From Pseudomonas kilonensis (GTDB taxonomy: Bacteria > Pseudomonadota > Gammaproteobacteria > Pseudomonadales > Pseudomonadaceae), in NCBI RefSeq assembly GCF_001269885.1, contig NZ_LHVH01000022.1:124001-188000 (forward strand): DNA of 64,000 nucleotides. Direction: 5' to 3'. Each line of letters opens with the position of its first letter. The stretch's first letter is position 1. The notes beneath the pieces are model-generated. The model did no database searches and was not told the DNA's origin. It worked only from the letters and a program-made list of their open reading frames with translations. Positions 1 through 7,690 of this stretch are shown piece after piece. The translations under genes were made by a program, and so were the position numbers.

Positions 1-2
1 TG

Positions 3-551
3 CCTTACGACCACGACTATGCGCAAAAGCGCAACGACATCGGCGAACTGGCAAACGCCCAGGTGGTGATGTTCGGACCTTATCAGCAGGAGTGCTGGCA
101 GGTGGCGTACGACCGGCGCCGGTTGGATTCGGTGGGCAGTGTCGCGGTGTTCCAGCAGCACCCCATTGGCGTTGAAGTCGACAGCGTGCCGTCGTTCTAC
201 CTGACGTCGGTGTTCAACGGCATGCTCCGGACCAGGACCCACCATTACCCCGGTGTCAGCCAGGCCTTCAAGGCCATGCAGGCCGGGGAGGTGGACGCCG
301 TCATGGCCATGCGCGGTGAGGTCGATTGGCAAGTGCACGAGGCGGCTGATCCGCAACTGGCGCTGGCGGAAAACGCCTACCCGAACATGGGCAAGCAACG
401 CTGGGAAATCGGCATGGCGGTGCATGAAAGCAATCGTCAGCTGGCCTATGCGGTGGAAGAGGCGCTGGAAGGCTTGATCCGCGACGGCAGCGTCAAGACC
501 GTCTATGCCCATTACGGCCTGCGTTACGAAGTGCCGGAGATGTATCAATAG
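3..551 (+). CDS. Quinoprotein dehydrogenase-associated substrate-binding protein (5' truncated)
   Basis: The frame is open from the left edge, so this is the last 182 residues of a longer gene; the ATG at 63 is internal. The sequence looks like a periplasmic binding protein fold, with a fragment reading FQQHPIGVEVDSVPSFY, and ends in the AHYGLRYEVPEMYQ tail. It lies directly before a SoxYZ-like carrier, a metallohydrolase and a PQQ alcohol dehydrogenase, which is the usual place of the TIGR03871 family of quinoprotein-associated binding proteins. These are thought to help quinoprotein electron transfer or cofactor supply rather than classical ABC import, but the role is not proven. The family call rests largely on context. 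Confidence 0.75.
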   Translation, partial: PYDHDYAQKRNDIGELANAQVVMFGPYQQECWQVAYDRRRLDSVGSVAVFQQHPIGVEVDSVPSFYLTSVFNGMLRTRTHHYPGVSQAFKAMQAGEVDAVMAMRGEVDWQVHEAADPQLALAENAYPNMGKQRWEIGMAVHESNRQLAYAVEEALEGLIRDGSVKTVYAHYGLRYEVPEMYQ

Positions 552-561
552 GAGCACCGGG

Positions 562-1320
562 ATGAAATGGGCGATGTGGTGCCTGCTGTGGTGTGGCCTG
601 CCGATGACCACGTGGGCGGCGGTCGAGCCAGGAAAAGATCCGGTGCCGTCGGTGATGTGGGCCTTTTATCACAAGCAATTGCTCGCGGATGCGCCGTTCG
701 TGTTTGACGACCGGGTGCGGCTGCTGGCACCACCCTTTGCCGAAGACGCACGCCAGGTGCCACTGGAAATCGATGCCCGGGCCTTCACCGGCGACGTCGT
801 GCGGGTGCTGGCCTGGGCCGAACTGAACCCGTTGCCGAAAATCGTCGACTTCCAACCGGGGGAGCGAGTGCTGCCCTGGCTGTCGATCCGCATTCGCATC
901 GAGCAAGCCACGCCGTTGCGCGCCGCCGTGCAGACCCGCGATGGCCTGTGGCACGTCGGTTCGACCCTGATCGACGCGGCGGGTGGCGGCTGCACCGCCC
1001 CCAGCGTGGTGCGCACCCAGCCGGGTTGGGAGGAACACTTGGGCGAGGTGCTGGGCGCCCGCTATCCCCGGGGCGATTCGAGCCGCCTGCGCCTGCAGGT
1101 GGCCCATCCGATGGATAACGGCCTGGTGAGCGGCATCCCGGAGTTTTTCCTCAACCAGGCGCAACTGCTGGACGCCGATGGCCAGGTGCTGGCGCGCCTG
1201 GAACTGTTCCCGGCGGTCAGCGAAAACCCCAACCTGGGTTTCGACATCCGAGGCCCCGGCCAGACTCGCCTGTTGCTGCGCGATAACAGCGGCAATACGT
1301 TCGAGGCGGCGATTCCCTGA
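562..1320 (+). CDS. Quinoprotein dehydrogenase-associated SoxYZ-like carrier protein
   Basis: A 252-residue exported protein. The ATG at 562 is chosen because AGGAGC lies 7 bases upstream and a hydrophobic signal peptide ending near TTWAA follows; a longer frame from 505 would overlap the previous gene. The N-terminal part resembles SoxY, with a Gly-Gly-Gly-Cys motif at Cys144 like the swinging-arm cysteine, and the C-terminal part resembles SoxZ. In sulfur oxidation SoxYZ carries the substrate on that cysteine; in this fused form, next to PQQ dehydrogenases, it is presumed to act in the quinoprotein relay. It sits 10 bases after the previous stop and 16 bases before the next start, so it is probably co-transcribed. 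Confidence 0.8.
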   Translation: MKWAMWCLLWCGLPMTTWAAVEPGKDPVPSVMWAFYHKQLLADAPFVFDDRVRLLAPPFAEDARQVPLEIDARAFTGDVVRVLAWAELNPLPKIVDFQPGERVLPWLSIRIRIEQATPLRAAVQTRDGLWHVGSTLIDAAGGGCTAPSVVRTQPGWEEHLGEVLGARYPRGDSSRLRLQVAHPMDNGLVSGIPEFFLNQAQLLDADGQVLARLELFPAVSENPNLGFDIRGPGQTRLLLRDNSGNTFEAAIP

Positions 1321-1336
1321 CCACAAGGAGCGCGCC

Positions 1337-2272
1337 ATGCGCTGGTTGTTGCTGATGTTCCTGAGCCTGGGCTGGCCGACGTGGGCCGGGACGGACTATG
1401 CACTCAAGCCCCGGCAGATCGCCGAAGGCACCTGGCTGCTGGAAGGCAGCACCGAGAACTTTGCCAAGGCCAACGGCGGTAACATCGTCAACACGGCGTT
1501 CATCGTCACCGATGCCGGCGTGGTGGTGATCGACACTGGGCCGTCGAAGCGCTACGGCGAGGCGCTGCGCCAGGCCATTGCCGCGACCACCGATAAACCG
1601 GTCATCCAGGTCTTGTTGACCCATCATCACCCCGACCACGTCTTGGGCAACCAGGCCTTCAGCGACGTGCCCATCGGCGCCTTGGCGGGCACCACCGACC
1701 TGTTGCGGCAACAGGGTGATGCGCTGGCGGAAAACATGTACCGGCTGGTGGGCGACTGGATGCGCGGCACCGAGGTGGTGTTGCCGACCCGGGAGCTGGC
1801 GACCGGGACGTTGAATGTGGGCAATCATTCGTTGCGTCTGTTGGCATTGGCCGGCCACACCGGGGCTGATCTGGCGGTCCTCGACGAGACCACTGGCGTG
1901 CTGTTCGCCGGCGACCTGGTGTTTTACGAACGGGCCCTGACCACCCCGAACAGCCCCGGTCTGGAAGTCTGGCTCCAGGACTTGGACACCTTGCAGGCCT
2001 TGGCCTGGAAGCAGATCGTGCCCGGCCACGGCCCGGTCGCGACCGACGCCGGGCCTTTTGCGCAGATGCGCGACTACCTGGGCTGGCTCGACCAACTGAT
2101 GCGCGACGGCGCGGCGCGGGGCGACGACATGGCCGAGATGATCCGCAGTCCCATTCCCGAGCGCTTTGCCGGGATCAGCTTGAGTCGGTATGAGTTGATT
2201 CGTAGCGTCAGTCATCTCTATCCGCGCTACGAGCGGGCAGGGATGAAGCGGGTGGACGCCAAGCCACAGTAA
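1337..2272 (+). CDS. Quinoprotein relay system zinc metallohydrolase (MBL fold)
   Basis: A 311-residue metallo-beta-lactamase-fold protein with an N-terminal signal peptide (about residues 1-17, ending PTWAG). The zinc motif HHHPDH occupies residues 96-101, and later conserved residues include the GHTGAD segment and PGHGP. The ATG at 1337 follows AAGGAG at a normal distance. Members next to PQQ alcohol dehydrogenases and SoxYZ-like carriers are named quinoprotein relay metallohydrolase 1 (TIGR04558-type). The substrate is unknown; a plausible partner is the thiol adduct on the SoxYZ-like carrier just upstream. It is the last gene before a REP-like palindrome that separates it from the dehydrogenase gene. 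Confidence 0.82.
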   Translation: MRWLLLMFLSLGWPTWAGTDYALKPRQIAEGTWLLEGSTENFAKANGGNIVNTAFIVTDAGVVVIDTGPSKRYGEALRQAIAATTDKPVIQVLLTHHHPDHVLGNQAFSDVPIGALAGTTDLLRQQGDALAENMYRLVGDWMRGTEVVLPTRELATGTLNVGNHSLRLLALAGHTGADLAVLDETTGVLFAGDLVFYERALTTPNSPGLEVWLQDLDTLQALAWKQIVPGHGPVATDAGPFAQMRDYLGWLDQLMRDGAARGDDMAEMIRSPIPERFAGISLSRYELIRSVSHLYPRYERAGMKRVDAKPQ

Positions 2273-2291
2273 TCCCGGGGTATCACAATCC

Positions 2292-2325
2292 CCTGTGGCG
2301 AGGGAGCTTGCTCCCTCGCCACAGG
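2292..2325. repeat. REP-like perfect palindrome
   Basis: Two 16-base arms (left arm CCTGTGGCGAGGGAGC) are separated by TT and are perfect inverted copies. It is one of many GGGAGC..GCTCCC-type elements in this window and is probably a dispersed Pseudomonas REP sequence. It could also end transcription of the metallohydrolase gene, although no T run follows. Confidence 0.8.
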
Positions 2326-2422
2326 AGGTGTCCGCTTACCTCTATGTGTACCAAGGAACTAGAAAACTCAACACAGCGGGCAATTGTTGGCAACGGCCCC
2401 GAGCCCAAGAATCTGTGGCAGA

Positions 2423-2439
2423 CCGGGAAAAATTCCCGG
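2423..2439. promoter_or_regulatory. Palindrome upstream of pedH-like gene (candidate operator)
   Basis: CCGGGAA-AAA-TTCCCGG is a perfect 7-bp inverted repeat, 29 bases before the start codon of the alcohol dehydrogenase. Its position suits an operator or a 5' leader hairpin. Lanthanide-responsive pedH genes are controlled by the LuxR-type regulator PedR2, so this is a candidate site, but no binding data support it here. Confidence 0.4.
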
Positions 2440-2443
2440 GTAT

Positions 2444-2451
2444 AACAATAA
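2444..2451 (+). promoter_or_regulatory. CA motif (Crc/Hfq type) in pedH leader
   Basis: AACAATAA fits the AANAAYAA consensus bound by Hfq/Crc in Pseudomonas and lies 17 bases before the start codon, next to the ribosome binding site GCAGAGG. This suggests catabolite repression at translation. Confidence 0.5.
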
Positions 2452-2468
2452 CCGCAGAGGTAGCCGTC

Positions 2469-4244
2469 ATGAGTCATCCCGCACGTCGCCAACCCTTCGC
2501 CGTGAGCCTGCTGCTCAGTGCCATGCTGCTGTCCGGTTCGGCCCTTGCAGCCGTGACCGATCAGGAAATTCTCCAGGACCCGAAAAACCCGCAACAGATC
2601 GTGACCAACGGCCTGGGTGTCCAGGGCCAGCGCTATAGCCCGCTCGATACCCTCAATGTCAATAACGTCAAGGATCTGCGCCCGGTCTGGGCGTTCTCCT
2701 TCGGTGGCGAAAAGCAGCGCGGCCAGCAGGCCCAGCCGATGATCAAGGACGGGGTGATGTACCTCACCGGTTCCTATTCGCGGGTATTCGCAGTGGATGC
2801 GCGCACCGGCAAGAAGCTGTGGCAATACGATGCGCGCCTGCCCGATGACATCCGTCCTTGCTGCGACGTGATCAACCGTGGCGTGGCCTTGTATGGCGAC
2901 CTGGTGTTCTTCGGCACCCTCGACGCCAAGCTGGTGGCCTTGAACAAGGACACCGGCAAGGTGGTGTGGAGCAAGAAGGTGGCCGACCACAAGGAAGGTT
3001 ATTCCATCAGCGCCGCGCCCATGGTGGTGAACGGCAAGCTGATTACCGGCGTGGCCGGGGGCGAGTTCGGCGTGGTGGGCCAGATCAGCGCCTACGACCC
3101 GAAAAATGGCGAACTGCTGTGGACCCGCCCGACCGTGGAAGGCCACATGGGCTACGTCTACAAGGACGGCAAGGCGGTCGAGAACGGCATCTCCGGCGGC
3201 GAAGCCGGCAAGACCTGGCCGGGCGACCTCTGGAAAACCGGCGGCGCCGCACCTTGGCTGGGCGGCTACTACGACCCGGAAACCAACCTGCTGCTGTTCG
3301 GCACCGGCAACCCGGCCCCGTGGAACTCTCACCTGCGTCCTGGCGACAACCTCTATTCGTCGTCGCGCCTGGCCCTGAACCCGGACGACGGGACTATCAA
3401 GTGGCACTTCCAGAGCACGCCTCACGACGGCTGGGACTATGACGGCGTCAATGAACTGATCTCGTTCAACTACAAGGAAGGCGGCAAGGACATCAAGGCG
3501 GCAGCGACTGCTGACCGTAACGGCTTCTTCTATGTGCTCGACCGCACCAACGGCAAGTTCATCCGCGGCTTCCCGTTTGTCGACAAGATCACCTGGGCCA
3601 CTGGCCTGGACAAGGATGGGCGGCCGATCTACAACGAGGCCAGCCGTCCGGGTGCGCCGGGCAGCGAAGCCAAGGGCAGTTCGGTGTTCGTTGCACCGGC
3701 GTTCCTCGGTGCAAAAAACTGGATGCCGATGGCCTACAACCAGGACACTGGCCTGTTCTACGTGCCGTCCAACGAATGGGGCATGGACATCTGGAACGAA
3801 GGCATCGCCTACAAGAAAGGCGCGGCGTTCCTCGGGGCCGGCTTCACCATCAAGCCGCTGAACGAGGATTACATCGGCGTGCTGCGGGCCATCGACCCCA
3901 AGACCGGCAAGGAAGTCTGGCGCCACAAGAACTACGCGCCGCTGTGGGGTGGGGTCCTGACCACCAAGGGCAACCTGGTGTTCACCGGCACGCCTGAAGG
4001 GTTCCTGCAGGCATTCAACGCCAAGACCGGGGAAAAGGTCTGGGAATTCCAGACCGGCTCCGGCGTGCTCGGCTCGCCCATCACCTGGGAAATGGACGGC
4101 GAGCAATACGTCTCCGTGGTTTCCGGCTGGGGCGGCGCGGTGCCGCTGTGGGGTGGCGAGGTGGCCAAGCGCGTGAAGGACTTCAACCAGGGCGGCATGC
4201 TCTGGACCTTCAAGTTGCCGAAAGAGCTGGTGGCAAAACGCTAA
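2469..4244 (+). CDS. pedH: PQQ-dependent alcohol dehydrogenase, lanthanide (PedH) type
   Basis: A 591-residue periplasmic eight-bladed quinoprotein that oxidises alcohols to aldehydes and passes electrons to a cytochrome c. A signal peptide (about residues 1-27, ending SALA) follows the chosen ATG. The adjacent cysteine pair Cys131-Cys132 forms the characteristic disulfide ring over PQQ. The catalytic segment reads HDGWDYDGVNE, placing the catalytic Asp at 323 and a second Asp at 325. Established work on XoxF and PedH ties the second Asp to lanthanide binding; calcium enzymes such as ExaA have a smaller residue there. Numbering and neighbourhood match P. putida PedH. The cognate cytochrome c is not in the window. 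Confidence 0.9.
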   Translation: MSHPARRQPFAVSLLLSAMLLSGSALAAVTDQEILQDPKNPQQIVTNGLGVQGQRYSPLDTLNVNNVKDLRPVWAFSFGGEKQRGQQAQPMIKDGVMYLTGSYSRVFAVDARTGKKLWQYDARLPDDIRPCCDVINRGVALYGDLVFFGTLDAKLVALNKDTGKVVWSKKVADHKEGYSISAAPMVVNGKLITGVAGGEFGVVGQISAYDPKNGELLWTRPTVEGHMGYVYKDGKAVENGISGGEAGKTWPGDLWKTGGAAPWLGGYYDPETNLLLFGTGNPAPWNSHLRPGDNLYSSSRLALNPDDGTIKWHFQSTPHDGWDYDGVNELISFNYKEGGKDIKAAATADRNGFFYVLDRTNGKFIRGFPFVDKITWATGLDKDGRPIYNEASRPGAPGSEAKGSSVFVAPAFLGAKNWMPMAYNQDTGLFYVPSNEWGMDIWNEGIAYKKGAAFLGAGFTIKPLNEDYIGVLRAIDPKTGKEVWRHKNYAPLWGGVLTTKGNLVFTGTPEGFLQAFNAKTGEKVWEFQTGSGVLGSPITWEMDGEQYVSVVSGWGGAVPLWGGEVAKRVKDFNQGGMLWTFKLPKELVAKR

Positions 4245-4261
4245 GTAACTATTGAGCCGGG

Positions 4262-4280
4262 CGTCGCCCTTGTGGCGACG
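4262..4280 (+). terminator. Hairpin after pedH
   Basis: CGTCGCC and GGCGACG form a 7-bp stem with a 5-base loop, 17 bases after the stop codon. No T run follows, so it is a weak terminator candidate. Confidence 0.4.
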
Positions 4281-4283
4281 ACT

Positions 4284-4373
4284 CTGTGGGAGCAAAGCTT
4301 GCTCGCGATGCAGTCGCCTCGGTTCCCAGGGAGACCGCATCGCCTTCATCGCGGGCAAGCCTTGCTCCCACAG
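4284..4373. repeat. REP-like doublet
   Basis: CTGTGGGAGCAAAGCTTGCT at the left end faces an imperfect inverted copy ending GCTCCCACAG at the right, with a short spacer. This is the inverted-pair arrangement typical of Pseudomonas REP elements and recurs at 6073, 15210 and elsewhere in the window. Confidence 0.8.
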
Positions 4374-4529
4374 ACGTTTCGCCAAATATCCTCGTCCCAA
4401 TGCTTGAAATCTACGACCAAATAACGAGAGTCCCCCCTGCCAACGACGCATTCGTCCGGCAGCCGGGGCTCTCTACCATCGGCCTATCGCCTGTCCCGTG
4501 ACAGGCATCGACCAGGCAGAGGCCCCATC

Positions 4530-6050
4530 ATGATCTACGCACAACCCGGAACCCCAGGCGCCGTCGTTTCCTTCAAACCGCGTTATGGCAACTTCATCGG
4601 CGGCGAATTCGTCGCGCCAGTCAACGGCGAATACTTCACCAACACCTCCCCGGTCAATGGCGAAGTCATTGCCGAGTTCCCACGCTCCAGCGCCGCCGAC
4701 ATCGACAAGGCCCTGGATGCCGCCCATGCCGCAGCCGATGCCTGGGGCAAGACTTCGGTGCAGGACCGTTCCCTAGTGCTGTTGAAAATCGCCGACCGTA
4801 TCGAGCAGAACCTGGAAATCCTCGCGGTCAGCGAAACCTGGGACAACGGCAAGGCCGTGCGCGAAACCCTCAATGCCGACGTGCCGCTGGCTGCCGACCA
4901 TTTCCGTTATTTCGCCGGCTGCATCCGCGCCCAAGAGGGTGGGGCGGCCGAGATCAACGAACTGACCACGGCCTATCATTTCCACGAGCCGCTGGGCGTG
5001 GTCGGGCAGATCATCCCGTGGAACTTCCCGCTGCTGATGGCCGCCTGGAAACTCGCCCCGGCCCTGGCTGCGGGTAACTGCATCGTGCTCAAGCCGGCTG
5101 AACAGACGCCGCTGTCGATCATGGTCTTCATCGAGCTGGTCGCCGACCTGCTGCCGCCCGGCGTGCTGAATATCGTCCATGGTTTCGGTCGCGAAGCCGG
5201 TGAAGCCCTGGCCACCAGCAAGCGCATCGCCAAGATCGCCTTCACCGGTTCCACCCCGGTGGGCTCGCACATCATGAAATGCGCCGCCGAGAACATCATC
5301 CCGTCCACCGTGGAACTGGGCGGCAAGTCGCCGAACATCTTCTTCGAAGACATCATGCAGGCTGAGCCGGCCTTCATCGAAAAAGCCGCCGAAGGCCTGG
5401 TGCTGGCGTTCTTCAACCAGGGTGAGGTCTGCACCTGCCCATCTCGCGCCCTGGTGCAAGAGTCGATCTACGTGCCGTTCATGGCCGAGGTGATGAAAAA
5501 GATCGCCAAGATCAAGCGTGGCAACCCGCTGGACACCGAAACCATGGTCGGCGCCCAGGCGTCCGAGCAGCAATTCGACAAGATCCTCTCGTACCTTGAA
5601 ATTGCCCAGCAAGAGGGCGCCGAGCTGCTCACCGGCGGTGCTGCCGAGCGACTCGAGGGGGATTTGTCGAGTGGTTATTACATCCAGCCGACCCTGCTCA
5701 AGGGCCACAACAAAATGCGCGTGTTCCAGGAAGAGATCTTCGGCCCGGTAGTTGGCGTGACCACCTTCAAGGACGAAGCCGAAGCCCTGGCGATCGCCAA
5801 CGACACCGAGTTCGGCCTCGGCGCCGGCCTGTGGACCCGCGACATCAACCGCGCCTACCGCATGGGCCGGGCGATCAAGGCCGGTCGCGTCTGGACCAAC
5901 TGCTACCACCTGTACCCGGCCCACGCCGCGTTTGGTGGCTACAAGAAGTCTGGCGTGGGTCGTGAAACCCACAAGATGATGCTCGACCACTATCAGCAGA
6001 CCAAGAACCTGCTGGTGAGCTACGACATCAATCCGCTGGGGTTCTTCTAA
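4530..6050 (+). CDS. exaC: NAD-dependent acetaldehyde dehydrogenase ExaC
   Basis: A 506-residue cytosolic aldehyde dehydrogenase, the usual length for ExaC, that oxidises the aldehyde made by the PQQ enzyme to the acid. Visible motifs are the PWNFPLLMAAWKLAPALAAG segment, the coenzyme-binding FTGSTPVGSH, the catalytic glutamate in VELGGKSPN, and the catalytic cysteine region FFNQGEVCTCPSRA. The C-terminus TKNLLVSYDINPLGFF is close to that of P. aeruginosa ExaC as I remember it. It is downstream of pedH in the same direction, separated by a REP doublet, and corresponds in position to pedI of P. putida. Confidence 0.93.
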   Translation: MIYAQPGTPGAVVSFKPRYGNFIGGEFVAPVNGEYFTNTSPVNGEVIAEFPRSSAADIDKALDAAHAAADAWGKTSVQDRSLVLLKIADRIEQNLEILAVSETWDNGKAVRETLNADVPLAADHFRYFAGCIRAQEGGAAEINELTTAYHFHEPLGVVGQIIPWNFPLLMAAWKLAPALAAGNCIVLKPAEQTPLSIMVFIELVADLLPPGVLNIVHGFGREAGEALATSKRIAKIAFTGSTPVGSHIMKCAAENIIPSTVELGGKSPNIFFEDIMQAEPAFIEKAAEGLVLAFFNQGEVCTCPSRALVQESIYVPFMAEVMKKIAKIKRGNPLDTETMVGAQASEQQFDKILSYLEIAQQEGAELLTGGAAERLEGDLSSGYYIQPTLLKGHNKMRVFQEEIFGPVVGVTTFKDEAEALAIANDTEFGLGAGLWTRDINRAYRMGRAIKAGRVWTNCYHLYPAHAAFGGYKKSGVGRETHKMMLDHYQQTKNLLVSYDINPLGFF

Positions 6051-6072
6051 CCCGATAACACAGCACGACACC

Positions 6073-6178
6073 CTGTGGGAGCGAGCTTGCTGTGGGAGCA
6101 AGGCTTGCCCGCGATACAGGCAACTCGGTCTCCGGCCAGGCCGAGGCGACTCATCGCGAGCAAGCTTTGCTCCCACAG
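6073..6178. repeat. REP-like doublet after exaC
   Basis: An inverted pair of the GTGGGAGCAAGGCTTGCCCG type, with an extra partial copy at its left end (two GTGGGAGC units within 20 bases). It lies 22 bases after the exaC stop. The right end is GCTTTGCTCCCACAG. The remaining stretch to the PqqA gene shows no clear promoter. Confidence 0.8.
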
Positions 6179-6328
6179 TAAGCCTTGCCCTCACAATGGG
6201 TTTTGTAGCTCTCCTGAATTGCTACCAACGCACCCCACCCACCGCTTCGAAAGTAGCATTCGAGCCCCAGGCGTGGCGTGCATTAATGACCTTGCCGGAA
6301 TCGCCCGGTACAAGAAGAGGAAAGACCC

Positions 6329-6400
6329 ATGTGGACTAAACCCGCGTACACCGACCTGCGTATTGGCTTTGAAGTGACGATGTACTTCGCCAACCGATGA
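6329..6400 (+). CDS. pqqA: PQQ precursor peptide PqqA (orphan copy)
   Basis: A 23-codon gene. The peptide begins [14 protein letters not shown] and continues with EVTMYFANR. Glu15 and Tyr19 in the EVTMY motif are the two residues that PqqE crosslinks and that become PQQ. AAGAGGAAAG lies just upstream as a ribosome binding site, and an 11-bp hairpin follows the stop. No pqqB, C, D, E or F lies in the window, so this copy would feed maturation enzymes encoded elsewhere. Its position between exaC and ercA, in the slot where P. putida carries a pqqD-like gene, suggests extra PQQ precursor made with the alcohol dehydrogenases. Confidence 0.93.
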
Positions 6401-6406
6401 GTGCCG

Positions 6407-6433
6407 GCCCGGCCTGACGCGTTCAGGCCGGGC
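6407..6433 (+). terminator. Hairpin after pqqA
   Basis: GCCCGGCCTGA and TCAGGCCGGGC form a perfect 11-bp stem with a CGCGT loop, 6 bases after the pqqA stop. It probably ends or stabilises a short pqqA transcript. No T run follows. Confidence 0.65.
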
Positions 6434-6492
6434 TACCCATTGGTCTGATTGCAATCACGGTGGGATGCTTTAGGCTCAAGGTATCCCAAGAC

Positions 6493-6500
6493 AATAACAA
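6493..6500 (+). promoter_or_regulatory. CA motif (Crc/Hfq type) before ercA
   Basis: AATAACAA matches AANAAYAA and ends 11 bases before the ercA start, where Hfq/Crc binding would block ribosome loading. Confidence 0.5.
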
Positions 6501-6511
6501 CAGGCTTACCG

Positions 6512-7690
6512 ATGAGCCACGTACCTGAAAAGATGAGCCTCAGCCCGCTGCGCAAGTTCGTTTCCCCTGAAATCATGTTCGGTGCCGGTTGTCGGCACAA
6601 TGTCGGTAATTACGCCAAGACCTTCGGTGCACGCAAGGTGCTGATCGTCACCGATCCCGGGGTCATCGCCGCCGGTTGGGTGGCTGACGTCGAAGCCAGT
6701 CTCCAGGCCCAAGGCATCGACTATTGCGTCTACAGCGCGGTCTCGCCCAATCCGCGGGTCGAGGAAGTGATGCTCGGCGCCGACCTTTACCGGGAAAACC
6801 ATTGCGATGTCATCGTCGCGGTGGGCGGTGGCAGCCCCATGGATTGCGGCAAAGGCATCGGCATTGTTGTTGCCCACGGCCGCAATATCCTCGAGTTCGA
6901 AGGCGTCGACACCCTGCACGTACCCAGCCCGCCGCTGATCCTGATTCCCACCACGGCGGGGACGTCGGCGGACGTGTCGCAGTTCGTGATCATTTCCAAC
7001 CAGCAAGAGCGGATGAAGTTTTCCATCGTCAGCAAGGCGGCGGTGCCGGACGTATCGTTGATCGACCCGGAAACCACCCTGAGCATGGACCCGTTCCTGT
7101 CGGCCTGTACCGGCATCGACGCCCTGGTGCATGCCATCGAGGCGTTCGTGTCCACCGGCCACGGCCCGTTGACCGACCCCCATGCGCTGGAAGCGATGCG
7201 CCTGATCAACGGCAACCTGGTGCAGATGATCGCCAACCCGGCGGACATCGCCCTGCGGGAGAAAATCATGCTGGGCAGCATGCAGGCCGGGCTGGCGTTC
7301 TCCAACGCAATCCTTGGGGCCGTGCACGCGATGTCCCACAGCCTGGGCGGTTTCCTCGATTTGCCCCATGGCTTGTGCAACGCGGTACTGGTGGAGCACG
7401 TGGTGGCGTTCAACTACAACTCGGCGCCGGAGCGTTTCAAGGTGATTGCCGAGACGCTGGGCATCGACTGCCGGGGGCTCAACCACCGGCAGATCCGCAC
7501 TCGGCTGGTGGAGCACCTGATTGCCCTCAAGCGCACCATCGGTTTCCACGAGACCTTGGGCCTGCATGGCGTGAGCACCTCGGACATTCCGTTCCTGTCG
7601 CAGCATGCGATGCACGACCCGTGCATCCTCACCAACCCTCGGGAGTCGAGCCAGCGGGATGTCGAGGTCGTCTATGGCGAAGCCCTCTGA
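6512..7690 (+). CDS. ercA: ErcA-like iron-containing alcohol dehydrogenase family protein
   Basis: A 392-residue group III alcohol dehydrogenase-like protein. The dinucleotide region VAVGGGSPMDCGKG and the metal-ligand region DALVHAIEAF, HAMSHSLGG and LPHGLCNAVL are all present, so the active site looks intact. In P. aeruginosa ErcA belongs to the hierarchy controlling ethanol oxidation with ErcS, ErcS' and ExaDE, and is regarded as regulatory. The start at 6512 gives the expected N-terminus MSHVPEKMSLSPLRKF and lies after a CA motif; a longer reading from 6449 adds unconserved-looking residues. Its 3' end overlaps the kinase gene by 17 bases, pointing to translational coupling. Confidence 0.87.
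   Translation: MSHVPEKMSLSPLRKFVSPEIMFGAGCRHNVGNYAKTFGARKVLIVTDPGVIAAGWVADVEASLQAQGIDYCVYSAVSPNPRVEEVMLGADLYRENHCDVIVAVGGGSPMDCGKGIGIVVAHGRNILEFEGVDTLHVPSPPLILIPTTAGTSADVSQFVIISNQQERMKFSIVSKAAVPDVSLIDPETTLSMDPFLSACTGIDALVHAIEAFVSTGHGPLTDPHALEAMRLINGNLVQMIANPADIALREKIMLGSMQAGLAFSNAILGAVHAMSHSLGGFLDLPHGLCNAVLVEHVVAFNYNSAPERFKVIAETLGIDCRGLNHRQIRTRLVEHLIALKRTIGFHETLGLHGVSTSDIPFLSQHAMHDPCILTNPRESSQRDVEVVYGEAL

Noticed and set aside
2283..4451. A 722-codon open frame antisense to the PQQ alcohol dehydrogenase.
   Set aside because: It is the antisense shadow of a strongly supported gene; the protein is Arg/Gly/Val-rich without family motifs, as expected in high-GC DNA.
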